NCBI RefSeq assembly: GCF_014649115.1
Contig: NZ_BMSK01000015.1
Span: forward strand, 124,001-188,000
DNA length: 64,000 nt
Origin: Streptomyces eurythermus
GTDB taxonomy: Bacteria > Actinomycetota > Actinomycetes > Streptomycetales > Streptomycetaceae
Direction of reading: 5' to 3'
The position numbers were made by a program, and so were the translations under genes. The notes below the pieces were generated by a model. It did no database searches, was not told the origin of the DNA, and worked only from the letters and a program-made list of their open reading frames with translations. Of the stretch, positions 16,408 to 23,383 are shown one piece after another (within the stretch, counting starts at the first letter, position 1; each line of letters starts with the position of its first letter).

Positions 16408-16875
16408 TCAGCCCTGGAGGTGCTTCTTCACCGCGGCGGCGACCCGGCCGCCCTCGGCCTGACCGGCCACCTTCGGGTTCACGATCTTCATGACGGCGCC
16501 CATGGCCCGCGGCCCCTCGGCACCGGCCGCCTTCGCCTCGGCCACCGCCTGGACGACGATCGCGTCCAGCTCCTCGTCGGACAGCTGCTTGGGCAGGTAG
16601 TCGGCGAGCACCTCGCCCTCCGCCTTCTCCCGCTCGGCCTGCTCGGCACGGCCGCCCTGCGCGAAGGCCTCCGCCGCCTCACGGCGCTTCTTCGCCTCGC
16701 GGGTGATCACCTTGAGGACCTCGTCGTCGGACAGCTCCCGCTTCTCCTTGCCTGCGACCTCCTCCTTGGTGATCGCGGCGAGGGTCAGCCGGAGCGTCGA
16801 GGAGCGGAGCTCGTCGCGCCCCTTGATCGCGGCGTTGAGGTCGTCCTGCAGCTTCGACTTGAGCGTGGTGGTCAT
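16408..16875 (-). CDS. GatB/YqeY domain protein
   Basis: This 155-residue all-helical YqeY protein is related to the tRNA-binding C-terminal domain of the amidotransferase subunit GatB. Typical segments are MTTTLKSKLQDDLNAAIKG at the N terminus, VITREAKKRREAAEAF in the middle, YLPKQLSDEEL, and GAVMKIVNPKVAGQAEGGRV near the end. The ATG at 16875 matches the usual family start; an upstream in-frame start would add 14 unrelated residues. Standalone YqeY proteins may act in tRNA quality control; no partner amidotransferase is nearby. A 9-bp hairpin lies about 30 bp before the start. Confidence 0.92.
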   Translation of the reverse strand: MTTTLKSKLQDDLNAAIKGRDELRSSTLRLTLAAITKEEVAGKEKRELSDDEVLKVITREAKKRREAAEAFAQGGRAEQAEREKAEGEVLADYLPKQLSDEELDAIVVQAVAEAKAAGAEGPRAMGAVMKIVNPKVAGQAEGGRVAAAVKKHLQG

Positions 16876-16905
16876 GGCCCGATTGTCGCAGGTACGCGGC
16901 CCCCC

Positions 16906-16931
16906 GTGCCCGCCCATTTAGCGGCGGGCAC
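16906..16931. promoter_or_regulatory. 9-bp inverted repeat upstream of the YqeY gene
   Basis: GTGCCCGCC (16906-16914) pairs with GGCGGGCAC (16923-16931) across an 8-base loop. It lies 31 bp upstream of the YqeY start. It could be an operator or a leader hairpin; GTGCCCGCC recurs at 16951-16959 next to a TATATAA stretch. Confidence 0.35.
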
Positions 16932-17054
16932 GGCCACGGGCGCGCGGTCACCCGTGCCCGCCCCTATATAACCGCCGGCGTCATATCCGCCGGCGTCCGC
17001 TCGACCGGTGACGGCCGGTCTCGGCGCGCCCAACCCGTCTGACACGATGGACAG

Positions 17055-17984
17055 ATGCGCGCGCGATACGGAATCCCCTTGGGAATCGTGGCGGCCGGCA
17101 CCGCCGGCCTGGTCTATGCGGCGGGCTTCGAGGCCCGTTCCTTCCGCCTCCGACGGGTCACCGTCCCCGTCCTGCCCCCGGGCATGCGCCCGCTGCGTGT
17201 GCTCCAGGTCTCCGACATCCACATGGTCGGCGGCCAGCGCAAGAAGCAGCGCTGGCTGCAGTCGCTGGCCGGACTGCGCCCCGACTTCGTGATCAACACC
17301 GGGGACAACCTGTCCGACCCCGAGGGCGTCCCGGAGGTGCTGGACGCGCTGGGCCCGCTGATGGAGTTCCCGGGCGCGTACGTCTTCGGTTCCAACGACT
17401 ACTACGGCCCCAAGCTGCGCAACCCGGCCCGCTACCTGCTGGAGAAGGCGAGCGGACGCCACGGGCTGAACGGCAACGCGCCGGCGGTGGGCGCGGTCCA
17501 CAACCCGTGGGAGGACCTGCGGGACGGCTTCGACGCGGCGGGCTGGCTGAACCTGACCAACACGCGGGGTGTGCTGAAGGTCGAGGGCGTCTCCATCGAG
17601 CTGACCGGCCTGGACGACCCGCACATCAAGCGGGACCGCTACGCCCGGGTGGCCGGCGGCCCCTCGGGGGCGTACGACTTCTCGATGGGCGTGGTCCACG
17701 CGCCGTACCTGCGGGTGCTGGACGCGTTCACGGCGGACGACTACCCCCTGATCCTGGCCGGCCACACCCACGGCGGCCAGTTGTGCATCCCCTTCTACGG
17801 CGCCCTGGTCACCAACTGCGACCTGGACACGGACCGCGTCAAGGGCCTGTCCACGCACACCGTGGAGGGCCGTACGTCCTACCTCCACGTCTCGGCCGGC
17901 TGCGGCACCAACCGCTACACCCCGGTCCGCTTCGCGTGCCCGCCGGAGGCGACGTTGCTGACGCTGGTGGAGAAGAAGGGGTGA
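17055..17984 (+). CDS. Membrane-anchored metallophosphoesterase, YaeI-like
   Basis: This 309-residue calcineurin-like phosphoesterase has a short N-terminal hydrophobic anchor (GIPLGIVAAGTAGLVYAAG, about residues 6-24). The metal-binding motifs are in the usual order: VSDIHMVGG (DxH), NTGDNLSD (GDxx), FGSNDYYGP (in place of GNHD), and AGHTHGGQL (GHxH). The family includes YaeI and YkuE, phosphodiesterases linked to lipid or envelope turnover. The substrate is not indicated. It stands alone, divergent from the YqeY gene, and no clear Shine-Dalgarno precedes the ATG. Confidence 0.9.
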   Translation: MRARYGIPLGIVAAGTAGLVYAAGFEARSFRLRRVTVPVLPPGMRPLRVLQVSDIHMVGGQRKKQRWLQSLAGLRPDFVINTGDNLSDPEGVPEVLDALGPLMEFPGAYVFGSNDYYGPKLRNPARYLLEKASGRHGLNGNAPAVGAVHNPWEDLRDGFDAAGWLNLTNTRGVLKVEGVSIELTGLDDPHIKRDRYARVAGGPSGAYDFSMGVVHAPYLRVLDAFTADDYPLILAGHTHGGQLCIPFYGALVTNCDLDTDRVKGLSTHTVEGRTSYLHVSAGCGTNRYTPVRFACPPEATLLTLVEKKG

Positions 17985-18028
17985 CGGGCCGGAGGGGGAA
18001 CCCGGCACTCCGCTCGGCCGACGCACGG

Positions 18029-18092
18029 TGACGGAAGGCCGGGATGACGGAAGGCCGGGATGACGGAAGGCCGGGGGGACGGAGGGCCGGGA
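18029..18092. repeat. Four tandem copies of a 16-bp repeat
   Basis: TGACGGAAGGCCGGGA occurs exactly at 18029-18044 and 18045-18060, with one change at 18061-18076 and three changes at 18077-18092. The array lies between two same-strand genes, just upstream of the Pr6Pr promoter. Confidence 0.8.
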
Positions 18093-18155
18093 TGCCGGCC
18101 GTCGTTCCGTAACCCACCCGGCCCAATCCGCCTGGCCGCCCCCCTCCCCCGCTCC

Positions 18156-18161
18156 TAGCGT
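18156..18161 (+). promoter_or_regulatory. -10 element for a leaderless Pr6Pr mRNA
   Basis: TAGCGT ends six bases before the ATG at 18168, the leaderless spacing also seen for the PBP, ArsA-like and MarR genes in this window. Confidence 0.4.
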
Positions 18162-18167
18162 GAGGGC

Positions 18168-18926
18168 ATGACCGCCCCGATACCCAGGGACATCCCGGAC
18201 CTGCCCGCGGTCCCGGGCCCGCCCGTCCTGCTGCCCGCCCCGGTCCCGGCCACGGCGGTGGTGGCCCCGGTGCGCCGCCCGGCGGCCGCGGTGTTCCGTC
18301 TGCTGATCGCCGCGACGGCGGCGGGAGGGGTCGCGCTGGAGCTGCTGCTGGGCAGCCCGGGCCGCATGCTGAGCCACTTCAGCGTCCAGGCCACCGCGCT
18401 GCTGGCCGTGATCACGTTCCTGTCGGCGACGAGGGCCTGGCGGGCCCGCCGCCCGCTCCCGTCGGCGGTGACCGGCGCCGCGCTCCTCTACGTCGTGACC
18501 AGCGCCCTCGTCTACCACCTGCTCCTGGCCCACACGACGCCGCCGTTCTCCATGACCGGCGCGACGACGGCCCCGGAACGCTGGCACGCCCAGTGGACGG
18601 CACTCCAGGTACTCCACGTACTGGTCCCGGCGGCGGCCGTACTGGACTGGCTCCTGCTCACCCCCGCGCCCCGCCTGCGCCTCCGCCAGACCGCGGCCTG
18701 GCTCCTGTACCCCCTGGCCTATCTGGTCTTCACCTTCATCCGGGCCGCGCTCCTCCCCCCGTCCGACCCGTCCCGGCACCTCTATCCCTTCCTGGACACG
18801 ACGGCCCACGGCTACCGCGGCACCCTCGCGAACGCCCTCCTCCTGGGCCTCGGGATCTACGCCCTGTCGGTCCTCCTGGTGGCCCTGGACCACACCCGCC
18901 CGTCCCCGACCCGGCACCGCCTCTGA
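18168..18926 (+). CDS. Pr6Pr-type integral membrane protein
   Basis: This 252-residue protein has a Pro/Ala-rich N-terminal tail (residues 1-40) and then six hydrophobic segments. Conserved polar residues lie within and between helices: LVYHLLLAHTTPP, WTALQVLHVLVPAAAVLDWLL, YPLAYLVFTFIRAAL. This is the FAR-17a/AIG1-like Pr6Pr pattern, whose eukaryotic relatives hydrolyse fatty-acid esters of hydroxy fatty acids. Catalytic activity of the bacterial members is not established. It is followed by tRNA-Pro on the same strand. Confidence 0.85.
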   Translation: MTAPIPRDIPDLPAVPGPPVLLPAPVPATAVVAPVRRPAAAVFRLLIAATAAGGVALELLLGSPGRMLSHFSVQATALLAVITFLSATRAWRARRPLPSAVTGAALLYVVTSALVYHLLLAHTTPPFSMTGATTAPERWHAQWTALQVLHVLVPAAAVLDWLLLTPAPRLRLRQTAAWLLYPLAYLVFTFIRAALLPPSDPSRHLYPFLDTTAHGYRGTLANALLLGLGIYALSVLLVALDHTRPSPTRHRL

Positions 18927-18956
18927 ACCGGATTTCGTCTACAGCCCCCAGTGGGC

Positions 18957-18962
18957 TAAAGT
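18957..18962 (+). promoter_or_regulatory. Putative -10 element of the tRNA-Pro promoter
   Basis: TAAAGT fits TANNNT and lies 30 bp upstream of the mature tRNA 5' end. TTCGTC at 18934-18939, 17 bp before it, is a weak -35. Confidence 0.35.
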
Positions 18963-18992
18963 AAACGACGTCGCCGCGAGAAGCAGCGACAC

Positions 18993-19066
18993 CGGGGTGT
19001 AGCGCAGCTTGGCAGCGCGCTTCGTTCGGGACGAAGAGGTCGTGGGTTCAAATCCCGCCACCCCGA
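18993..19066 (+). tRNA. tRNA-Pro (anticodon CGG)
   Basis: A 74-nt cloverleaf can be folded by eye. The acceptor CGGGGTG (18993-18999) pairs with CACCCCG (19059-19065), with discriminator A at 19066. The anticodon stem CTTCG/CGAAG encloses the loop TTCGGGA with anticodon CGG at 19027-19029. The T arm GTGGG-TTCAAAT-CCCGC is present. The CCA end is not encoded. Pro tRNA genes are common integration sites for actinobacterial elements such as pSAM2, relevant to the unusual DNA that follows. Confidence 0.96.
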
Positions 19067-19082
19067 CGCCGTAGTACCAGGT

Positions 19083-19117
19083 CAGGGGCCTGATCCGCTT
19101 AGCGGGTCGGGCCCCTG
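19083..19117 (+). terminator. Terminator after tRNA-Pro
   Basis: CAGGGGCC (19083-19090) pairs with GGCCCCTG (19110-19117). Inside, CCGC pairs with GCGG. It begins 17 bp after the tRNA. Confidence 0.75.
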
Positions 19118-19250
19118 AGTGGTTTCCGGGGACCGTTTGGGAGAAATCCGGGAGAAGATGTTGGTCGGCTTCTCCCAGATGGATCCGGCACCTGCCGCGA
19201 CCCGCAGGTCGGACAAGGCTCCTCAAAGCTGCACGCTCGCGAATCCGGAT

Positions 19251-20396
19251 CTACGACACGGCGGCTTCCGGTTCGTCCGCCGCATACGGGTGGACGTACC
19301 TGCCCCTGTTGAACGGGGAGAACCACGCCTTGAATCCCATGGGCGCCACTCGGAGGACCTCGCCGATGGGACTTTCATCGATCCCATCCATGGAGGCGTC
19401 GTAGAGCCACTCGTGGTCCATGTCCTCGTAGACGTTGTTGGCGAACACTTCCAACGCGGCGGAAACACCGTCGTCGAGCAGCCCGAAGGTCTCCAAGGTC
19501 ACGTGGGTCTCGTTCAGCAGAAGCTTCAGGGCGAGTTCCTCGGCGACACAGCTCAAGCGCTGGAAGCTGCCGTCCGTGAAGTGTGTGGTCATGGCGACCA
19601 CCGTCACCAGGAAGCGGCGGGCGAACAGGCTGTCGTATTGGAGCGCATACCGCGCGGGAAGGTCCTCCAGGTGCCATAGGTGCCCGTCACACTCCGCGGC
19701 GGTGGTGTCCTCTTCCGCCAGCGTCTGCACGTCCTGGAAGAGCTGGTCCACCAAGACGTCGGTCGCCCACACCAGCGCGCCGGCGGCCAGCCGGGCGTCC
19801 TCGGGCGATACGGAGAAGCCGCCCTCGCCCTCTTCCGCCTCCTCGTTCTCCTCCTCATCCGGCACACCGAACATCACCGGGGAAAACGAGCGCAGTTCGC
19901 CGGCCAACGCCAGCATGTGCTGGCGCACCTCCTCAGCCTTCGCCTCCGCGTCGTACTCGTCCTCGCCACTCCCGGCCGCAGGGTGCTCGCCGTGCCTGGC
20001 CTTGCGCGCAGCCGGATCGGACGGCGGAACATCGGGGCCGTCTGCGGCGTCGAGGCTCTCCAGGGCGAGCTTGGGATGCAATGCGACCTCGCATCGGTCA
20101 ATCGTCCAGTCGGCCAGCAATTCGGACCGCTCCAGCAGTTCCTCCACGATGGAACGCACAGCACTCTCGGCCATTTCCAACGCCGGGGCGTCCACGACGA
20201 CCTTCAGGAGCGCTCCCTCTGAGTGAACGGCCACAATGCTGTCGAGCAGACCGACCTCGACACCGTCAGGGCCCTCGATGGCCTCGACCGAGTCGAAGCC
20301 GTCCTCGATGAGCGCGACAGCACCGACGCGCTGAAGCGGGTCCAACTCCGGGACTCCCTCGGGGAGGCGGGCATCTACCGTCACGACATATTTCAC
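19251..20396 (-). CDS. Acidic protein of unknown function, 381 aa
   Basis: I do not recognise this protein. The GTG at 20396 (KYVVTVDARLPEGVPELD) is chosen with GGGGG upstream and because the preceding in-frame residues look non-coding. The first 110 residues alternate strands and helices (VGAVALIEDGFDSVEAIEG; LLKVVVDAPALEMAE). A charged linker rich in Glu and Asp follows (about residues 150-215, including EEENEEAEEGEGG). The C-terminal 165 residues are predicted helical with aromatic and Cys/His residues scattered (ECDGHLWHLEDLPARY). No signal or membrane segment. Base composition is less GC-rich than the core genes. It is on the opposite strand to tRNA-Pro, whose terminator lies beyond its 3' end. 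Confidence 0.7.
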   Translation of the reverse strand: MKYVVTVDARLPEGVPELDPLQRVGAVALIEDGFDSVEAIEGPDGVEVGLLDSIVAVHSEGALLKVVVDAPALEMAESAVRSIVEELLERSELLADWTIDRCEVALHPKLALESLDAADGPDVPPSDPAARKARHGEHPAAGSGEDEYDAEAKAEEVRQHMLALAGELRSFSPVMFGVPDEEENEEAEEGEGGFSVSPEDARLAAGALVWATDVLVDQLFQDVQTLAEEDTTAAECDGHLWHLEDLPARYALQYDSLFARRFLVTVVAMTTHFTDGSFQRLSCVAEELALKLLLNETHVTLETFGLLDDGVSAALEVFANNVYEDMDHEWLYDASMDGIDESPIGEVLRVAPMGFKAWFSPFNRGRYVHPYAADEPEAAVS

Positions 20397-21034
20397 GCCC
20401 CCGAGCCTGGCAGCCGACGCTACTTCGCGGGGTGGGTTCCTCCTGATTGGCCACCCCTCCCTTCCAGTCATGGAGGTCGAGGTGCGGAGAGGACTTACCG
20501 CAGCAGCAGTGGGCGAGAGCACGGGGCGAAGAACAGCGCGCCAGCCCCCCGGAAGGCACGCGGCAGGTCGGAACGTTGATCGGTAAGACCGCCGCAGGTC
20601 ACGACCGCCGATGGTGGTGAGTTGTGGCTGGACTGACTCCCAAGGGAATCCGTGTCAGTCATCTCTGCAACGTAGCCGACCCGTACGACACGGCTTCCTC
20701 GCTGATGAGCGGGAGCGTTGATCAATGGACCGGCTACTGCGTGCGGGCCGTGGCTGACGGCCTGCCCATGCTGTTTGCGCGTCTGTTCGGCAGGGTCGAG
20801 CGCTGTCGTGGGCAGCGGCTGGCGCCCGGAGCAGTTCTTGTCCGTCACCGTTCCAACTCAGCCACTCTTCGTCCCTCTTTTTCCTTGAACGGTCATCTAC
20901 TCGGCGGTACCCGGTTAGTGTCATCGCCCTGACAGGCACCTGTTCCCCGCTACAAGCGGGCACCGGTTCACGGCCGAGGGCAGGGCTATGCGCGCAGGGG
21001 AGCGCGCAGCAGGTAGTAGCAAGGGGATCAGTAC
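20397..21034. other. 638-bp intergenic region without a supported gene
   Basis: Open frames exist on both strands but none has Streptomyces codon bias or a recognisable product. A small hairpin (CCCGCT / AGCGGG, 20946-20960) and a TTGAAC at 20885-20890 may belong to the promoter and leader of the lipoprotein gene. Confidence 0.5.
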
Positions 21035-21796
21035 GTGGCACAAAACCAGAGACCTCAGCCGACGGCTGAGGACAAGAAGAACGTCAGACTTGGTTGCGGC
21101 ATCATGCTGGCCGCGCTTCTCCTGGTCGGCGGATGCAGTGCCCTGCTCAACGACGACAACGACTCCTCGTCGACCTCATCGTCCTCGTCATCCGTGTACG
21201 ACGGCAAGGCGAAGACCGTTAGAGTCGAGGACTTCGTCGGCATGGGGCTCCAGGAAGCCCAGGACGCCGCGCAAGCCGACGGCATCGTCCACCTTGACTC
21301 AACGGACGCCACCGGCCAGGGCCGAATGCAGCTCTGGGACCGCAACTGGACGGTCTGCGCACAGACACCCGCGGCCGACGCAACGATGAGCACCGATGAC
21401 ACGCTCACGTTCGACACCGTCAAGTCCAGCGAGGGCGAAAGCTGCGACGACCCTACAGAGTCTGCTGGCAGCGGCGATGACTACGGAGAAAACGATTCCT
21501 CCGCTGTCTCGGGCACGGGAGACGACTACAGCGACGACACTTCCTCAACCGTCGCCGGCACCGGGGACGACGACGGTGCCGACTCTTCCAGCAGCGGCTC
21601 AAGCACATCGACTGGCGGCTCCGACTCATCAGGAGACGTCTCGAGTTCCTCTTCGTCCTCGGGTGGTTCGCAGCAGGCGCCTGCCGGCGCCACCGCCCAG
21701 TGCAACGACGGTACGTACAGCTACTCCGCGCACCGTAGGGGCACCTGCTCGCATCACGGTGGTGTGGCCGTCTGGCTCGCCAGCGTGCCTTCGTAG
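21035..21796 (+). CDS. Lipoprotein with PASTA-like and DUF3761 domains
   Basis: This 253-residue secreted lipoprotein has a basic N terminus followed by LLLVGGCSA, a lipobox with the acylated Cys near residue 34. A PASTA-like domain occupies about residues 58-130 (VEDFVGMGLQEAQDAAQADG...TDDTLTFDTV). A 90-residue Ser/Asp/Gly-rich spacer follows, typical of cell-wall-spanning linkers. A short C-terminal DUF3761 domain (CNDGTYSYSAHRRGTCSHHGG) has its conserved Cys and His residues. The GTG at 21035 has AAGGGG some 10 bases before it. GC content is visibly lower than in core genes. An envelope role is inferred from architecture only. Confidence 0.8.
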   Translation: MAQNQRPQPTAEDKKNVRLGCGIMLAALLLVGGCSALLNDDNDSSSTSSSSSSVYDGKAKTVRVEDFVGMGLQEAQDAAQADGIVHLDSTDATGQGRMQLWDRNWTVCAQTPAADATMSTDDTLTFDTVKSSEGESCDDPTESAGSGDDYGENDSSAVSGTGDDYSDDTSSTVAGTGDDDGADSSSSGSSTSTGGSDSSGDVSSSSSSSGGSQQAPAGATAQCNDGTYSYSAHRRGTCSHHGGVAVWLASVPS

Positions 21797-21993
21797 AGAG
21801 GAAGTCGTGTTCTGGGCCATGTGTGCCTGCATCGACTTCACGTTCGCTTCGTAGAGGCGTTGGCCGGCCGACACCCCCGCCGTCGTGGCTGTCGTTCGTC
21901 GGCTGAGGTTCGGACAGGGTCATCCAAGATGCCGGCCGTCAGTCCAAAGCCAGCTCCCTAAAACCTCCGGCAAGACTCAGGGCATGGTGTGGA

Positions 21994-22269
21994 TCAGGCC
22001 GAGCGACGCCGACGAGTGCGAAGCCGGTGGGCTCCCTTCACGGCGTAGACGACGGTCATGAGGGCGAAGCCTACGAAGGTGAGTCAGAACCACGATTTCG
22101 CGACCACGAGAGTCAGCAGCGGGCCGCCGAAGAGCAGCAGGGAGCCAACGGCGTCCAGCAGGTCGAGATACGCCTTCAAACGCACCGGCGAATCGGATCG
22201 GCGCAGTCGGCTGATGACGGAAACGAGGCCGAGGCCCTGCAAGACGGCCAGAGCCAGAGCGACCCAGGT
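21994..22269 (-). pseudogene. Broken small membrane-protein gene with an in-frame stop
   Basis: One minus-strand frame reads as three membrane-like segments: WVALALAVLQGLGLVSVIS, then after a basic loop LLDAVGSLLLFGGPLLTL, then a TGA at 22084-22086, then in the same frame FVGFALMTVVYAVKGAHR and an Arg-rich end at the TGA 21994-21996. No ATG or GTG start is found before the first segment. The pattern fits a membrane-protein gene that lost its start and gained a nonsense codon (TGG to TGA would restore Trp). It lies in the low-GC stretch after tRNA-Pro. Confidence 0.45.
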
Positions 22270-22354
22270 AGGGAGAGATCCGGGACAGGATTTCGGCGCC
22301 TGGCCGGCTTCTCCCGGCCGGCCCGTGTTGGGCCGGCTCTCGTCGCCCCGCTGC

Positions 22355-22360
22355 TACGGT
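22355..22360 (+). promoter_or_regulatory. -10 element for the kinase-fold gene
   Basis: TACGGT ends seven bases before the ATG at 22368, with no ribosome-binding sequence between, consistent with a leaderless transcript. Confidence 0.4.
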
Positions 22361-22367
22361 CGCGTGC

Positions 22368-23228
22368 ATGCCGCTCCCGGTCTCTGCAAGTCAGGCTGTC
22401 GACCTACGGGTGCAGCCTGTTGGTGGGGTTTTGGATCGTGTTGCCCGGTGGCTGGGGGTGCGGTTTCTCGGGGATACGGTGGTGCGCAAGCGCCGGACTG
22501 TGGGGGCCCGGACGGATCGCGATACCTGGGTGCGTATCGAGCGGCGGCCGCTCGGCAAGATCGCCGGTCAAGGGTGGAACGGTGCGGAGTGTGCCGCTCG
22601 CCTTCATGGCGTCGTCCAGCCGGTATGGCGGGGATGCGTGGTGTGGCGGGACTCGGACGAGGCGGTGATGTGGCGGGCCGATGAGAGTGATCTCCTGCCG
22701 GGGGATCCTGTCGGGAACGCCGTTCTGAGTGAGGATCCCGGGCTTCCGGACGAGTGGTGGGGCGGGTTGAACGCCTCTCTGGACGCGCTGGCGGCGCAGC
22801 GGACGGGGCGGGTCGCCACGCCCGATGGCGAGAGCATCACCCAGGCGATGGTCACCCGGTGCGTCCAGGCCGTCTTCTCCGGCGGTTTCGATACGGCCGT
22901 CCGGCGTTGGGTGCCGGCACACGCCGACCTGAACTGGGCCAACGTCACGGCCCCGGTGTTCAGTCTCTTCGACTGGGAGGACTGGGGGGACGCTCCGCAG
23001 GGGCTGGACTCGGCCTCGTTGTGGGCGAGTTCGCTTGCCGTTCCGGGTCTGGCGGATCGTGTGCGGCACGAGCGGCGGCGAGACCTCGGGACGCGGGACG
23101 GCAAGCTGATGACATTGTTCGTCTGCTCGAAAATCCTCGGGCCGTACGCCCATCCCGGTGATCCTCGATCGGAGCCTGCTCGGCGCATGGCCGAGCGGGT
23201 CGTCGAAGAGCTTCGGGCGGACATGTAG
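22368..23228 (+). CDS. Aminoglycoside-phosphotransferase-like kinase-fold protein
   Basis: This 286-residue protein is recognisable by the C-lobe catalytic loop VPAHADLNWANV (HxDxxxxN) and the metal-binding segment FSLFDWEDWGDAP (DWE), the APH/choline-kinase signatures. The N-lobe is degenerate: no glycine loop is clear, although RIERRPLGKIAGQGWNG could hold the ATP-site Lys. It is usually filed as an aminoglycoside phosphotransferase-like protein, but nothing shows antibiotic modification. There is no partner gene. It ends the variable stretch downstream of tRNA-Pro. Confidence 0.7.
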   Translation: MPLPVSASQAVDLRVQPVGGVLDRVARWLGVRFLGDTVVRKRRTVGARTDRDTWVRIERRPLGKIAGQGWNGAECAARLHGVVQPVWRGCVVWRDSDEAVMWRADESDLLPGDPVGNAVLSEDPGLPDEWWGGLNASLDALAAQRTGRVATPDGESITQAMVTRCVQAVFSGGFDTAVRRWVPAHADLNWANVTAPVFSLFDWEDWGDAPQGLDSASLWASSLAVPGLADRVRHERRRDLGTRDGKLMTLFVCSKILGPYAHPGDPRSEPARRMAERVVEELRADM

Positions 23229-23383
23229 CCGGGCGCGTCGGGAGTGGTCTCGGCTCGGGAATTCGGCGAGAAGTATTGACGCTGTTCGGCGGGTCTCCCA
23301 TCATCCAGGTTGCTCGGCACTTCGACCTTTGTTCGGTATCACGAACGCGCCGGAATCGCCGGCTCAAGGATGACGAGGTCCCC

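Noticed and set aside
18939..19226. Minus-strand frame with the peptide GVAGFEPTTSSSRTKRAAKL
   Set aside because: This is the well-known false translation of the tRNA-Pro gene, not a protein.
20495..21041. Overlapping frames in the gap before the lipoprotein gene
   Set aside because: No codon bias, no ribosome site and no recognisable segment in any of them.
22027..22684. Two plus-strand frames of more than 200 codons
   Set aside because: They cover the start of the kinase-fold gene and the antisense of the membrane-gene relic and have poor codon bias.
19067..23300. Second copy of the tRNA-Pro 3' end as an attachment site
   Set aside because: No repeat of the T-arm and acceptor sequence was found by eye downstream, so no element boundaries are claimed.
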